From: Agrococcus lahaulensis DSM 17612
GTDB taxonomy: Bacteria > Actinomycetota > Actinomycetes > Actinomycetales > Microbacteriaceae
NCBI RefSeq assembly: GCF_000425105.1
Contig: NZ_AULD01000005.1
Location: 310,001 to 374,000, forward strand
Direction: 5' to 3'
Length of the DNA: 64,000 bases
A program made the position numbers and the translations under genes. Of this stretch, positions 54,472 through 63,106 are shown in pieces. A model generated the notes under the pieces. That model saw nothing but the letters and a program-made list of their open reading frames with translations, was not told where the DNA came from and did no database searches. How positions within the stretch are numbered: the stretch's first letter is position 1; each line of letters opens with the position of its first letter.

Positions 54472-56133
54472 TCATCGATCAGTGCGGGGCGCGCGAGCGG
54501 TAGGGTCCTGACGCAGGTGCAGCACCGCGGGCAATCCGCTCACCCGTGCAGCGCGGAACGCGTCCCCGAACTGCTCGGTGCTCGTCACCGTGGCGCCGAA
54601 AGCGCCGAACGAGCGCGCGAGCGCCGCGAAATCAGGGTTCGTGAGGTGCGTGCCTGAGGGCCGCTCAGGGTAGTGCGTCTCCTGGTGCTCGCGGATGGTC
54701 GCGTACACGCCGTTGTCGACGATGATCGCGATGAACCGGGCACCGTAGCCGATCGCGGTCGCGACCTCTTGCCCGTTCATGAGGAAGCAGCCGTCGCCTG
54801 CGATCGAGACGACCTCGCGCTTGGGGTCGACGAGCGAGGCGGCGACAGCGGCCGGAACTCCCATACCCATGGCGCCGTTGCGCGGTGCCAGCAGCGTCCC
54901 GGGCACGCGGTGCGGCAGGTAGCGCGAGGGCCAGATCGCGTGGTTGCCGGCCCCGAAAGTGATGACCGCATCCTCGCTGAGCTCGTCGCGCAGCACGGCC
55001 ATCACCGCGGTCAGGTCGACGTAGTCCCCGGATGCGCCCGGCTCAGCCGACGGCGTCGAGAAGCGCAGGTGCTCCGCGCGGGCGGTCCGCAGCCGCTCGA
55101 GGTCGAAGCGATGCCGCGTCTCGAGGAGCGCGGCCGCGAAGGCGACTGGATCGGCACCGATCAGCTGATCCAGCCTGCCCGAGTGCCCAAGCGGCTCGCC
55201 CGCCATCGCGACGACCGTCTCGGCGGCCTGCAGGAGCCGGTAGCCGTCGCTCTGCACATCGGTGCGCGGGCAGCCGACGTGCAAGACCAGGTCGGTCTCG
55301 GCGACGAGCGCGGCGAGCGAGTCCGCGCGACCGTAGCCGAGCGAACCGACATAGGCATCGCTGTCATGCGGTACCGCATCCCACGCCCGGAAGTCGGCCG
55401 CGATGGGGATGCCCTGAGCGCCGGCCCAATCGGCGAGCGAGCGTCCGGCCTCGGCAGACCAGCCGTCGCCGCCCACCACGATGAGCGGTCGCTGCGCGCG
55501 CTCGAGGCGCTCGTCGAGCTCGGCCATGACGGCGTCGGAGGGCGCGCCGGTGGCCGCACGCGAGGGGTCGAGCACATCGGCGCCCTGCGCCGAGAGCCGG
55601 ATGACGTCCTCGGGCAGGCCGATCACCACGGGCCCAGGGCGGCCGCTGCGGGCGATGCGCATGCTCTCGGCGACGACTCGCGCGGCCGATGAGGGGTCGT
55701 CGAGCGTCACGACGTGCTTGGCCGTGCTGCCGAACCAGCTCGTGAGGTCGAACTCCTGGAAGGCCTCGCGGCCTCGGTCGGCGACCGGGATCAGGCCCAC
55801 CATGAGCACGAGCGGGGTGGCATCCTGATGGGCTGTGTGCACGGCGATGAACGCGTTGGCGGCACCTGGACCGCGGGTCACGAGCACCACGCCGGGTCGT
55901 CCCGTCAGGCGGCCCTCGGCGAGCGCCATGAAGCCGGCGCCTCCCTCGTGTCGCGTGACGACTGTGCTGATCGAAGAGTCGTGCAGGCCGTCGAGCACGT
56001 CGAGGTAGCTCTCGCCCGGCACGCAGTACACGCGCTCGACGCCCTCGTGCTCCAGCTGCGCCACGATCAGGTGGCCGGCGGAGCGGTCGGTCTTGGTCAT
56101 CGGGGCAACCGGCGTGCTCTCGGTGATGGTCAT
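54472..56133 (-). CDS. Thiamine pyrophosphate enzyme (acetolactate synthase/2-oxoacid decarboxylase-like)
   Basis: A 553-aa ThDP enzyme with the usual three domains. The cofactor-activating glutamate is E63 (TRHEGGAGFMA), the central FAD-like domain is about 200-340, and the ThDP/Mg motif is GDGCFLMNGQEV...VDN near 445-475. It is not a biosynthetic acetolactate synthase by context, since no small subunit or ilvC is near. Between an RraA-like protein and an aldehyde dehydrogenase, decarboxylation or carboligation of a 2-oxoacid to an aldehyde is a fair guess. The start overlaps the rraA-like stop (ATGA). Confidence 0.88.
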   Translation of the reverse strand: MTITESTPVAPMTKTDRSAGHLIVAQLEHEGVERVYCVPGESYLDVLDGLHDSSISTVVTRHEGGAGFMALAEGRLTGRPGVVLVTRGPGAANAFIAVHTAHQDATPLVLMVGLIPVADRGREAFQEFDLTSWFGSTAKHVVTLDDPSSAARVVAESMRIARSGRPGPVVIGLPEDVIRLSAQGADVLDPSRAATGAPSDAVMAELDERLERAQRPLIVVGGDGWSAEAGRSLADWAGAQGIPIAADFRAWDAVPHDSDAYVGSLGYGRADSLAALVAETDLVLHVGCPRTDVQSDGYRLLQAAETVVAMAGEPLGHSGRLDQLIGADPVAFAAALLETRHRFDLERLRTARAEHLRFSTPSAEPGASGDYVDLTAVMAVLRDELSEDAVITFGAGNHAIWPSRYLPHRVPGTLLAPRNGAMGMGVPAAVAASLVDPKREVVSIAGDGCFLMNGQEVATAIGYGARFIAIIVDNGVYATIREHQETHYPERPSGTHLTNPDFAALARSFGAFGATVTSTEQFGDAFRAARVSGLPAVLHLRQDPTARAPRTDR

Positions 56134-56762
56134 CGGATCTCCGTGGGGGTGCGCGCTATCAGGGTCTCGAGGGGTTCGCCCGCGGCGATACGGGCGAGCA
56201 GGGTCGGTTCAGCCTCATCGGAGGCCCGGGCTTCATCGAGCAGCCGTTGCTCGACCTCCTCGGGCCGCAGCACCAGCACTCCGTGCTCGTCGCCCGCGAC
56301 GACGTCGCCGGGGCGCACCGTCGCATCGCCGATCGAGACGGGCACGTCGAGGCGCACGGGACGGCCGAGCCGCTTGGTGGTGCGGGCAGTGGTGCCGGTC
56401 GACCAGACCGGCAGGTCTCGGGCTCTGTCAGCGAGCACGCGCACATCGGTGACTGGTCCGTCGACCACGATGCCGACGGCGCCTTGTGCGCGAGCGCCAG
56501 CCGTCGTGACGGCGCCCACGGGTGCGTGCACCCCGGATGCCACAGCGATGACGAGCATGTCGCCGGGCTGCAGCGCGAGCAGTGCCTCGTTGACCGCGAG
56601 CGCGTCCGGCTCGGCCAGCTCGAGCGTGCGCGCGATGCCAGCGGTGCGACGCACGTCGCCGACCGCGCGAATGCCCGGGCCGCAGAAGCCCTTCTCGAGG
56701 GTGTGACCGAGGGTAGGCAGCTCGACATCGGCGAGCGCGGCGACGAGAGCGTCGGACCGCAT
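56130..56762 (-). CDS. RraA-like aldolase/decarboxylase family protein
   Basis: A 210-aa protein of the RraA/HMG-aldolase fold. Conserved elements are the GDMLVIAV strand, GARAQGAVGIVVDGPVTD with the substrate/metal-binding RD-type loop, and VRPGDVVAGDEHGVLVL. Members cleave 4-hydroxy-4-methyl-2-oxoglutarate or decarboxylate oxaloacetate; RraA itself inhibits RNase E. The catabolic setting favours an enzyme. The start ATG 56762 shares one base with the upstream RidA stop. Confidence 0.85.
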   Translation of the reverse strand: MRSDALVAALADVELPTLGHTLEKGFCGPGIRAVGDVRRTAGIARTLELAEPDALAVNEALLALQPGDMLVIAVASGVHAPVGAVTTAGARAQGAVGIVVDGPVTDVRVLADRARDLPVWSTGTTARTTKRLGRPVRLDVPVSIGDATVRPGDVVAGDEHGVLVLRPEEVEQRLLDEARASDEAEPTLLARIAAGEPLETLIARTPTEIR

Positions 56763-57166
56763 CAGCGAGCTCCGCCCGGCTCGTCGGCGGCATCCCGCAC
56801 TCGCGCGATGCAGTCGATCTCGAGCGACGCGCCCCACAAGGTCGCGCACACCGTCGTGCGCACCGGAGGGTGCTCGCCGAAGGAGCGCTGGTAGACGCGA
56901 TTGTAGGGCTCGAGCTGCGCCGGGTCGGTGAGGAAGGTGCGGACGCTGAGCACCTGGTCGAGGCCGCTGCCCGCAGCTTCGAGCACCCGGTGCAGGTTGT
57001 CGATCGCCGCCTGCACCTGATCCTCGAAGGCCTCTGGCTGGGCGCCATTCGAGTCGACGGGCAGCTGACCGCTCGTGAACACCAGTCCGTCGGCCACCAC
57101 GCCGTGGGAGAACGGGCCGACGGGCTCCGCGAGCCCGTCGACCGTTCGGATCCGCTGGATGGTCAC
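56762..57166 (-). CDS. RidA family protein (enamine/imine deaminase)
   Basis: A 134-aa trimeric YjgF/YER057c/UK114 protein. It contains GPFSHGVVADGLVFTSGQLPVD, the helical NLHRVLEAAGSGLDQVL and the RTTVCATLWGASLEIDCIA C-terminal strand. The Arg normally at position about 105 (PVRTTV) is present. It would hydrolyse reactive enamine/imine intermediates in the pathway. It overlaps the transporter stop by four bases. Confidence 0.92.
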   Translation of the reverse strand: MTIQRIRTVDGLAEPVGPFSHGVVADGLVFTSGQLPVDSNGAQPEAFEDQVQAAIDNLHRVLEAAGSGLDQVLSVRTFLTDPAQLEPYNRVYQRSFGEHPPVRTTVCATLWGASLEIDCIARVRDAADEPGGAR

Positions 57167-58587
57167 GCCTGCACCGTCACCGAGCCGCCGTGCTCGGTCG
57201 TGGCGCGGCCGCGGTCGTCGACGCCCGACTCAGCCGGAGCGACGTCCGCGCCCGGGTCGACCTGGCGGGAGTCGACCGTGTCGATGCTCACCAGCCGGTT
57301 CTCGGCCAGCAGCCAGAGCGCCACGAGCGAGACGAGCGCGGCGAGGCCGACGTACCAGGCGATGGACGACGACTGGCCCGTGAGCGTCAGCAGCCACACC
57401 GTGATGGCCGGGGTGATCGCCGAACCGAGCAGACCGGAGAGCATGTAGGCGACCGAGAGACCCGAGTACCGGATCTTGCTGCCGAAGAGCTCGGCCAGGA
57501 AGGTCGCGATCGGCCCGTAGTTCGCCGAGAACGCGAGCATCATGAGCGAGTAGGCGAGGAACACGCCCCAGATCGTGCCGGTGTCGATGAGCCAGAAGAA
57601 CGGGAAAGCGAGCAGCACTTCGCCCGCGATGCCGGCGGCGATGATCTTCTTGCGCCCGATGCGGTCGGAGAGGCGGCCGAAGAACGGGATGCCTACGAGA
57701 GCGATGATGCACGCGATCAGCACGGCCCAGAGCATCACCGAATCGGAGTGACCCTGCTCCGAGGTGCCGTAGGAGACGCCCGACGCGACGAGGAGCGTGA
57801 AGGTGGAGCCCGTCGAGAGCGTCGCGACGCCGCCGAGGATGACCTGCTTCCAGTACTTCTTCATCAGGTAGGCGAAGGGCAGCTTCGCCTTCGCGCCCTG
57901 CTCGCGCACCTGCTGGAACGACGGGGTCTCCTCGATGTTGAGGCGGATGTAGATGCCCACGGCGACCAGCACGATCGACGCGATGAACGGCACGCGCCAA
58001 CCCCACGTGAGGAGCGCTTCGCGGTCGACTGCCGAGGTGACGATGAGGAAGACCAGGTTGGCGATCAGCGTTCCGGCGGGCACACCCACCTGCACGAGCG
58101 AGCCGTACCAGCCGCGGCGGTGCGCCGGGGCGTGCTCGACCGTCATGAGCACCGCGCCGCCCCACTCGCCGCCGAGCGCAAGGCCCTGAACGACGCGCAG
58201 CCCGAGCAGCAGGAACGGCGCCGCCAGGCCGATCGTGTTCGCGTCGGGGATGAGGCCGATGCCGAGCGTCGCCACGCCCATGGTGATCAGAGAGATCAGC
58301 AGCATGGACTTGCGCCCGATGCGGTCGCCGAAGTGACCGAAGGCGATCGCGCCGATGATGCGGGCGAGATAGGCCGACGCGAACGTGAGGAACGCCAGGA
58401 TCGTGCCGACCGCGGGCGGCACGTCGGGGAAGAACACCTCGTTGAAGACGAGGGCGGATGCGGTGCCGAAGAGGAAGAGGTCGTACCACTCGACGGTGGT
58501 GCCGATGACGCTCGCCGAGGCGATCTTCCGCATCTTGGTGGCGTCGAGTCGAGCCGAGCTCGCCGCCGCCTGATCTGTGACTGCCAT
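57163..58587 (-). CDS. MFS metabolite:H+ symporter
   Basis: A 474-aa transporter with 12 helices of the MHS (ShiA/ProP-like) branch: SVIGTTVEWYDLFLFGTASAL in helix 1, GHFGDRIGRKSML in loop 2-3, GLALGGEWGGAVLM in helix 4 and GRLSDRIGRKK in loop 8-9. It is the first gene of the catabolic operon and probably imports its substrate, an organic acid or amino/ureido acid. ATG 58587 has GGGAGC upstream; the longer frame has no family match. Confidence 0.92.
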   Translation of the reverse strand: MAVTDQAAASSARLDATKMRKIASASVIGTTVEWYDLFLFGTASALVFNEVFFPDVPPAVGTILAFLTFASAYLARIIGAIAFGHFGDRIGRKSMLLISLITMGVATLGIGLIPDANTIGLAAPFLLLGLRVVQGLALGGEWGGAVLMTVEHAPAHRRGWYGSLVQVGVPAGTLIANLVFLIVTSAVDREALLTWGWRVPFIASIVLVAVGIYIRLNIEETPSFQQVREQGAKAKLPFAYLMKKYWKQVILGGVATLSTGSTFTLLVASGVSYGTSEQGHSDSVMLWAVLIACIIALVGIPFFGRLSDRIGRKKIIAAGIAGEVLLAFPFFWLIDTGTIWGVFLAYSLMMLAFSANYGPIATFLAELFGSKIRYSGLSVAYMLSGLLGSAITPAITVWLLTLTGQSSSIAWYVGLAALVSLVALWLLAENRLVSIDTVDSRQVDPGADVAPAESGVDDRGRATTEHGGSVTVQA

Positions 58588-58645
58588 AGTCGTGCTCCCT
58601 GCTGCGCGGGTTGTGTTGCGTACAGCCTGCGCCTCCGAGCACACC

Positions 58646-58698
58646 GACGACAATCGTCAATCGCCTACGCATCCCGCTTGGGGCTGTGCATCTGCACA
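58646..58698. promoter_or_regulatory. Divergent control region with palindromic operator (site 2)
   Basis: TGTGCA-TC-TGCACA at 58685-58698 is a perfect palindrome, identical as a sequence to the reverse complement of 51366-51379. It lies 97 bases from the MFS start and 144 from the PucR start. A second small palindrome, GACGA-CAA-TCGTC, is at 58646-58658. The first is the likely binding site of the divergent PucR regulator. Confidence 0.65.
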
Positions 58699-58842
58699 TC
58701 CGCACGCTCGGTGGTGGATGACGAGGGCGGGCGTCGGGCCACGGCGATGCCGATGAAAGTTCACCGATGAGCCCACCTTGATCGGCGCCGCGGTCGGTGC
58801 CCCCAACGGTAGCCTGTGCCGACATCCAGACGGGAGGGCACG

Positions 58843-60027
58843 GTGGAGCGAGGCGAGACGGCCGCCGCGTGGGGGCGACTGCTCGAGCGGCTCGCGGCGG
58901 ACCACGACGCGCTCGTCGACGACTTCTTGCAGCGTCTTGCGGCCCTCGGGAGCTACAGGGCCGAGCTCGTGACGGAAGGCGAGCTCCGGCGCACGGCCGG
59001 CGAGACCATGGACATGCTCATCGCTCAGCTCGCTGGATCGCCCCTGCCGCAGGAGCTCCGAACGCTGCCGGCCCGACTGGGCGCGCGCCGCGCGAGGCAA
59101 GGCGTTGAGCGCGAGCACGTGCTGGAGGCGGTGCGGCTCGACTTCCGCGTCATCTGGGCTGGGTTGCAGCGCGCGCTCGGCGACGCGCCCGCGGACCTGC
59201 TCGTGCTGCACGCCGAAGAGGTGCTGGAGGTCGTGGAGCGCTACATCGGCGACGTGCAGGTCGCGTTCCTCGACGAGCAGGCGGCGCTCGCCCGGAACAC
59301 GCAGATCGACCGCGGCCGCGCACTCGGCCGCCTCCTGGCCGCGGGTCGAGAGGCCGCGCGCGTCGCGCTCGCCGAACAGCCCCGCCTGCAGCTAGCGATC
59401 GACGGGGTGTTCGAGGTCGCCTTCGTGCTGGAGGGAGACGCAGACAGGGCCCGTCGAGCTGTCGCGGCCATCGGAGGACCGTCTGCCGTGTCGTGGGACA
59501 TCGATGCCGGCGCGGTCTTCGTGGCACCGCGCGGCCACGGGCACCGGCTGCGCTCGGCGCTGGAGGGCACACGCGGTGCCTACGAGCCCGCGGCCAATGG
59601 CCTCGCGAGCCTGCCCGCCGTCGCGACGCTGCTGCGCGAGATCGCGGCCCTGCCAGGGGAAGGGCTTGCCACGGAGGCGAGCTCATGGATGTCGCTCGCT
59701 CACCAACGGCTTTCCCCCGTCCTGCCGAGCGTCGCTCGCGTGCAGGATGTACTCCGAGATCTGCCCGACGCCGAGCGTGAGCGCGTCGTCGGCACCGTCC
59801 TGCATGTGTGCCGGACAGGCTCGATCAAGGAGACGGCGGGGGCGCAGTTCGTGCATCGCAACACGGTCGTCAACCGGCTCGCGGTCTTCCGCGAGGTCAC
59901 CGGGCTCGACATCTCGGTCCCCGAGCAGGCCGCACTCGCGCTGCTCGGCCTTGCGGGCGCGCAGGAGCCGCGCGGGGCGTCTCACGGGCACATCGGCCTT
60001 GCGGGGCTGGGCCACGCCGCTGGTTGA
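58843..60027 (+). CDS. PucR family transcriptional regulator
   Basis: A 394-aa regulator, divergent from the catabolic operon it probably controls. The N-terminal ~170 residues are helical and contain no known ligand fold. A GGDEF-like central domain is at about 190-290. The C-terminal PucR helix-turn-helix is near 330-370 (GSIKETAGAQFVHRNTVVNRLAVFREVTG). GTG 58843 is preferred because GGAGGG lies just upstream; GTG 58816 directly abuts a TAGCCT box that is more likely the promoter -10. Confidence 0.9.
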   Translation: MERGETAAAWGRLLERLAADHDALVDDFLQRLAALGSYRAELVTEGELRRTAGETMDMLIAQLAGSPLPQELRTLPARLGARRARQGVEREHVLEAVRLDFRVIWAGLQRALGDAPADLLVLHAEEVLEVVERYIGDVQVAFLDEQAALARNTQIDRGRALGRLLAAGREAARVALAEQPRLQLAIDGVFEVAFVLEGDADRARRAVAAIGGPSAVSWDIDAGAVFVAPRGHGHRLRSALEGTRGAYEPAANGLASLPAVATLLREIAALPGEGLATEASSWMSLAHQRLSPVLPSVARVQDVLRDLPDAERERVVGTVLHVCRTGSIKETAGAQFVHRNTVVNRLAVFREVTGLDISVPEQAALALLGLAGAQEPRGASHGHIGLAGLGHAAG

Positions 60028-60134
60028 GCCGGTCCGCCGCCGAAGGCGGCTGACCGCGTCGAAGCCGCTGCGCGACGTACTCCCGCCCGGCGGCTTCGAC
60101 ACGGTCAGCGCGCTGTGCGCGCGGACCGGCTCAG
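60024..60134. repeat. Dispersed repeat forming a large nested hairpin
   Basis: Outer arms 60024-60037 and 60121-60134 (TTGAGCCGGTCCGC / GCGGACCGGCTCAG) and inner arms 60050-60066 and 60092-60108 pair. The right half matches the repeat at 47294-47331. It sits immediately after the PucR gene and may terminate it. No gene is seen in 60028-60196. Confidence 0.7.
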
Positions 60135-60196
60135 CCATCGTTGGAGCGGCCATCGGCAGAGCGGGCGGAGCTGCTCGACCAGCGGTGGAGGATTCG

Positions 60197-60460
60197 TCAG
60201 AGCGAGGCGAGCAGGAGCACTGCCGCGGCGAGCGCGACGACTCCGCCGACGATCGTGCCGAGCAGCGCGGGCCAGACGCGCTTCGCGCGGCCGCGCGCGT
60301 GCCGCCGGATGCCGAGCAGGCCGATGCCGACCGCCGCGAGCGCCACGAGCAGCGAGACGACGTCGCCCACCATCGGCAGCGCGAGGCACGCGACCGCGAC
60401 GATCCCGAGCGCGATCGCGCTCTCGCCCGAGGCGTCGTGCCCCGGATGCTCGCCGCTCAG
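60197..60460 (-). CDS. Small three-helix membrane protein, probable CTG start
   Basis: An 87-aa protein with a polar N-terminus (SGEHPGHDASGES) and three hydrophobic helices (about 15-32, 33-50 and 65-87), of the DUF4190-like size and layout. No ATG, GTG or TTG exists in frame before the first helix. A CTG at 60460 overlaps the DinB stop in a CTGA arrangement, mirroring the ATGA/GTGA overlaps common here, with AGGA 9 bases upstream. Start assignment is therefore by inference; the reading frame itself is convincing. Confidence 0.6.
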   Translation of the reverse strand: MSGEHPGHDASGESAIALGIVAVACLALPMVGDVVSLLVALAAVGIGLLGIRRHARGRAKRVWPALLGTIVGGVVALAAAVLLLASL

Positions 60461-60975
60461 CGCTGCACGTCCTGCACGTGGTGCTCGAGGTCGTGCAGCG
60501 CGTAGACGAGCAGCGTCTCGACCGTGAACGCCGACCCGTTGGAGCGGGTCCCGGCACGGTCCCACGCATCGGAGGGCACCGCATCCGCCGCGTTGGCGAG
60601 CTCGGCAGCCGCGAGGTCGAGCTCGACCGCGACGTGCTCGGGCTCCTGGCTCGCGTAGTCGCCGTCGATCGCGGCCTGATCCTGATCCCAGCTCGCGAAC
60701 TCCGGGTCGTCCTCGGTCAGCATCTGGTCGAGCCGCGAGCGCATCACCGTGCAGACGTCGCGCACGTGCGCGGCGTACTCGAGCGGCGACCACGTCGCGT
60801 CGTCGGGCCGCTCGGTCACGGCGTCGCCGTGGAGCCGCGCGTGCATCGCGGCGGCGGCATCGCGGATGCGCGGGCCGAGCTCTCCCCGCTCGGCGAGCGC
60901 GGGGTCGAAGCCGCACTCGGGGCACCGCTCGCGCAGCACCCACGTCCAGTCCTTCGTGTCGGGCTCGATCGGCAT
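60457..60975 (-). CDS. DinB family protein with CPECGFD motif
   Basis: A 172-aa four-helix-bundle protein. The N-terminal RCPECGFDPAL motif is common in actinobacterial DinB-like proteins, followed by SPLEYAAHVRDV and the C-terminal LHDLEHHVQDVQ, which supply the metal-binding histidines. These are putative thiol-dependent transferases (mycothiol S-transferase-like); activity is unproven. ATG 60975 is the start. It is co-transcribed with the small membrane protein. Confidence 0.85.
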   Translation of the reverse strand: MPIEPDTKDWTWVLRERCPECGFDPALAERGELGPRIRDAAAAMHARLHGDAVTERPDDATWSPLEYAAHVRDVCTVMRSRLDQMLTEDDPEFASWDQDQAAIDGDYASQEPEHVAVELDLAAAELANAADAVPSDAWDRAGTRSNGSAFTVETLLVYALHDLEHHVQDVQR

Positions 60976-61002
60976 GGGTCGAGCATGCCACCTCGCGGTC
61001 GT

Positions 61003-61242
61003 TCAGCCCCCGAATCGCTGCTGCGCAGCCTGTCGACTCGTGTCGAGCGCTGCGCCGATGATGGTCCAGGAGTCACCGGCATCGCGAGCGGCGCTGACGG
61101 CTTCGCGCAGCTCGGCCTCGGCCGCGGCAAGCTTGGCACGGGCGGCCAGGATGCGCCGGAAGTGGACGGCGTCGCGGGCGGGTGTCTTGTCCGGATCCAG
61201 TGCGTCCAGTCCGGATCGGTCCGGGTCGGTTCGGATGCTCAT
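61003..61242 (-). CDS. Small helix-turn-helix protein, probable antitoxin
   Basis: A 79-aa protein: a charged N-terminus, a long helix (FRRILAARAKLAAAEAELREAVSAARDAG) and a C-terminal helix-turn-helix SWTIIGAALDTSRQAAQQRFGG. It lies 11 bases downstream of the small toxin-like gene and is co-oriented, so it is the presumed antitoxin and autoregulator of the pair. Toxin-first order is unusual but known. ATG 61242 is the start. Confidence 0.65.
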   Translation of the reverse strand: MSIRTDPDRSGLDALDPDKTPARDAVHFRRILAARAKLAAAEAELREAVSAARDAGDSWTIIGAALDTSRQAAQQRFGG

Positions 61243-61253
61243 CGTCGGTCACC

Positions 61254-61490
61254 TCATCTCAAGTAGTCGTAGAACTTCGGCCGGAGCCTGTCGGCATGGA
61301 TGATGCGTGCGGGCGCCTCCACGGGGAGCGCGACAAGCTCGAGAAGCCCGCCGTGACGGTCGGGGCCGATCGCCAGCAGGCGATCCTCACCCTTGTAGTC
61401 GTACTCGACCAGGCGAATCGCGTTCCTCCACGCATGTTCGATGTCCGCGTCGTCGACCCCGTGCTTGCGAGCCGACGGTCGGATCTCCAC
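61254..61490 (-). CDS. Small toxin-like protein (BrnT/DUF4258-like)
   Basis: A 78-aa protein. The pattern [20 protein letters not shown], then [20 protein letters not shown] and a final [15 protein letters not shown] resembles a family of small ribonuclease-type toxins in Actinobacteria with a conserved Lys-His near the start and a C-terminal basic helix. GTG 61490 is chosen because a consensus promoter ends 6 bases before it and the conserved part begins there; the frame is open to 61604. Toxicity is inferred. Confidence 0.6.
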   Translation of the reverse strand: MEIRPSARKHGVDDADIEHAWRNAIRLVEYDYKGEDRLLAIGPDRHGGLLELVALPVEAPARIIHADRLRPKFYDYLR

Positions 61491-61496
61491 TCGTCC

Positions 61497-61525
61497 ACCA
61501 TCCCGTGGAGCATCGCTGCTGTCAA
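61497..61525 (-). promoter_or_regulatory. Promoter of the toxin-antitoxin-like pair (leaderless)
   Basis: On the minus strand TTGACA (complement of 61520-61525), a 17-base spacer and GATGGT (complement of 61497-61502). The -10 ends 6 bases before the GTG at 61490. Confidence 0.6.
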
Positions 61526-61645
61526 GACCAACTTGACAGCGCGGCGACGGCGCCAGCGGCAGTCTCAGCCGCGCCCCAAGGGGATCATCCCGAGGAATGA
61601 CCATCCGTCGCCCTCCGACGGACGCGGCGGATGCGCTCCGATTCC

Positions 61646-61651
61646 TAGCGT
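61646..61651 (+). promoter_or_regulatory. -10 element of a probable leaderless small-ORF mRNA
   Basis: TAGCGT ends 6 bases before the ATG at 61658, the same arrangement as at 16194 and 27368. No clear -35 is seen. Confidence 0.45.
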
Positions 61652-61657
61652 CGGAGC

Positions 61658-61807
61658 ATGGAGATCTTCGACCTGCTGTTCGTCGCCGCCGACCTCGCGC
61701 TCGCCGCCCTCGCGATCGCCGCCGCCACGATCCTCGCGGTCGGCGGCGCCATCATCGTGACCGCGTGGGGCGCCGGCGAGCTGGTCCGCCGCGCTCGACG
61801 CTCCTGA
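61658..61807 (+). CDS. 49-aa single-pass membrane protein
   Basis: A short ORF beginning [18 protein letters not shown], with one long hydrophobic helix (about 5-41) and a basic end (ELVRRARRS), so the C-terminus should be cytosolic. It has its own leaderless -10 and a hairpin terminator after it (61827-61846), and uses the same GCC/CTC-rich codons as neighbouring genes. No homologue is recognised by eye; it would be missed by gene finders with a length cut-off. Confidence 0.55.
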   Translation: MEIFDLLFVAADLALAALAIAAATILAVGGAIIVTAWGAGELVRRARRS

Positions 61808-61826
61808 CGGCAGCGCGCCGATGTTG

Positions 61827-61846
61827 CGGGGCCTCGAACGGCCCCG
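61827..61846 (+). terminator. Hairpin after the 49-aa ORF
   Basis: CGGGGCC (61827-61833) pairs with GGCCCCG (61840-61846) around TCGAAC. A modest stem without a T run. Confidence 0.45.
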
Positions 61847-61858
61847 TAAGGTATTCCT

Positions 61859-61872
61859 GAACGATCGGTCAC
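61859..61872. promoter_or_regulatory. Candidate TetR-type operator of the thiolase operon
   Basis: GAACGATCGGTCAC, the reverse complement of GTGACCGATCGTTC, differs at one base from the site at 34472-34485. It lies 49 bases before the thiolase start. Similar palindromes are bound by TetR regulators of fatty-acid or phenylacetate genes. Confidence 0.5.
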
Positions 61873-61921
61873 TAATTCATGGCCGCATCCGGTGTCACGA
61901 CGACGGAGTCAGGAGCCCCCA

Positions 61922-63102
<1,181 letters not shown>

Positions 63103-63106
<4 letters not shown>

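Noticed and set aside
54472-56133. Acetolactate synthase for branched-chain amino acid synthesis
   Set aside because: No ilvN or ilvC nearby, and the gene sits within a catabolic operon with ALDH, RidA and amidohydrolases.
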